A DNA stretch of 64,000 bases from Chromobacterium sphagni (GTDB lineage Bacteria; Pseudomonadota; Gammaproteobacteria; Burkholderiales; Chromobacteriaceae), in contig NZ_MKCT01000001.1 of NCBI RefSeq assembly GCF_001855555.1, positions 1,178,001 through 1,242,000 of the forward strand, given 5' to 3'. The notes beneath the pieces are model-generated. The model was not told the DNA's origin. It saw only the letters and a list, made by a program, of their open reading frames with translations, and ran no database searches. A program made the position numbers and the translations under genes. Positions 63,539 to 64,000 of the stretch are shown one piece after another. Numbering within the stretch: the stretch's first letter is position 1; every line of letters begins with the position of its first letter.

Positions 63539-64000
63539 TCAGGCCAGCAAGCCCAGATACTGCCGCTCCCAGGTGGTGACCTGGCGGTGGTAGTCGTTCA
63601 GCTCCACCTCCTTCACCGCCAGATAGGCGCGGCAGAAGTCGGCGCCGAACAGCGTCTCGCCTATCTGTCCCGCCGCCATCGAGGCGCAGGCGGCGTCCAG
63701 CGTGGACGGCAGGCTGGCGGCTTGCTGCTTGAACACATTGCCGTGCGCCGCTTCGTCCGGCGTCAGTCGCTGCTCGATGCCGGCCAGGCCGGCCCCCAGG
63801 CTGGCGGCCAACGCCAGGTAGGGGTTGGCGTCGCAGCCGGGCAGGCGGTTTTCCACCCGCCGCGCCTCCGGGCCGGACACCGGCACCCTGAGGCCGACCG
63901 AACGGTTGTCCAGGCCCCAGCTGAGGTTGACCGGCGCCGCCATGCCCTTGACGAAGCGGCGGTAGGAGTTGGGATTGGGGCAGAACAGCGGCATCAGCTC
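63539..64000 (-). CDS. Glutamine synthetase family protein, C-terminal part (cut by window edge)
   Basis: Only the last 153 residues or so are inside the window; the frame is open at the right edge. Visible are NPNSYRRFVKGMAAPVNLSWGLDNRSVGLRVP, RRVENRLPGCDANPYLALAASLGAGLAGIE and the closing ELNDYHRQVTTWERQYLGLLA. These are the ATP/glutamate-site segments of glutamine synthetase (NRSVGLRVP, RVENRLPGCDANPYL). The C-terminus looks more like the GS-III/PuuA-type gamma-glutamylpolyamine synthetases than like housekeeping GlnA, but the N-terminal half is needed to decide. Confidence 0.88.
   Translation of the reverse strand, partial: ELMPLFCPNPNSYRRFVKGMAAPVNLSWGLDNRSVGLRVPVSGPEARRVENRLPGCDANPYLALAASLGAGLAGIEQRLTPDEAAHGNVFKQQAASLPSTLDAACASMAAGQIGETLFGADFCRAYLAVKEVELNDYHRQVTTWERQYLGLLA

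Overview
The window is GC-rich, gene-dense bacterial chromosome. The order mreC-mreB / gatCAB / a complete division and cell-wall (dcw) cluster without murB between murC and ddl, then lpxC, together with protein sequences close to those I know from Neisseriales, points to a betaproteobacterium of the Chromobacterium type. The genus is an inference; no rRNA or tRNA gene is present to confirm it.

Layout. 1-1842 (minus): mreC (cut by the left edge) and mreB, divergent from gatCAB (2186-5455), which ends in a strong terminator. 5734-23500: one long plus-strand run with a sigma70-like promoter overlapping four tandem MraZ boxes, then mraZ-rsmH-ftsL-ftsI-murE-murF-mraY-murD-ftsW-murG-murC-ddl-ftsQ-ftsA-ftsZ and lpxC; most junctions overlap or are a few bases apart. 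23505-26994: a 60-aa membrane protein, moaC, a CNP1-like and a TANGO2/NRDE gene pair (minus), a TusA-like protein and pyrC. 27418-33039: a complete oligopeptide ABC importer (oppABCDF type). 33160-34983: DUF3224, ComB-like and UPF0145 single genes.

34980-42036 (minus) is the most unusual part: a five-gene operon, MdfA-like exporter > LuxE-like acyl-protein synthetase > LuxC-like acyl-CoA reductase fused to a PaaK-like adenylation domain > stand-alone PaaK-like enzyme > GNAT acyltransferase. No luciferase (luxAB), luxD, luxG or carrier protein is nearby. A perfect FNR/ANR consensus site lies in the divergent intergenic region upstream. I read this as an acid-activating, aldehyde-forming pathway with an exporter, probably making a small secreted metabolite; the product is unknown.

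42430-54079: TPR protein plus CDP-diacylglycerol diphosphatase, a VOC protein, tcdA, a 74-aa zinc-ribbon-like protein, a frameshifted darcynin gene divergent from a TetR regulator, threonine aldolase, a periplasmic binding protein, a secreted alpha/beta hydrolase and two peptidases (S9 oligopeptidase, M13 endopeptidase). 54134-58405 (minus): a four-gene operon of exported proteins of unknown role including a CsgG/LpoB-like lipoprotein, with its own promoter and terminator. 58649-64000: a YfaZ-like outer-membrane protein, a YceH-family protein, a BCCT transporter, a TlyA-family methyltransferase, a universal stress protein, and a glutamine-synthetase-like gene cut by the right edge. Several non-coding stretches carry conspicuous inverted repeats.
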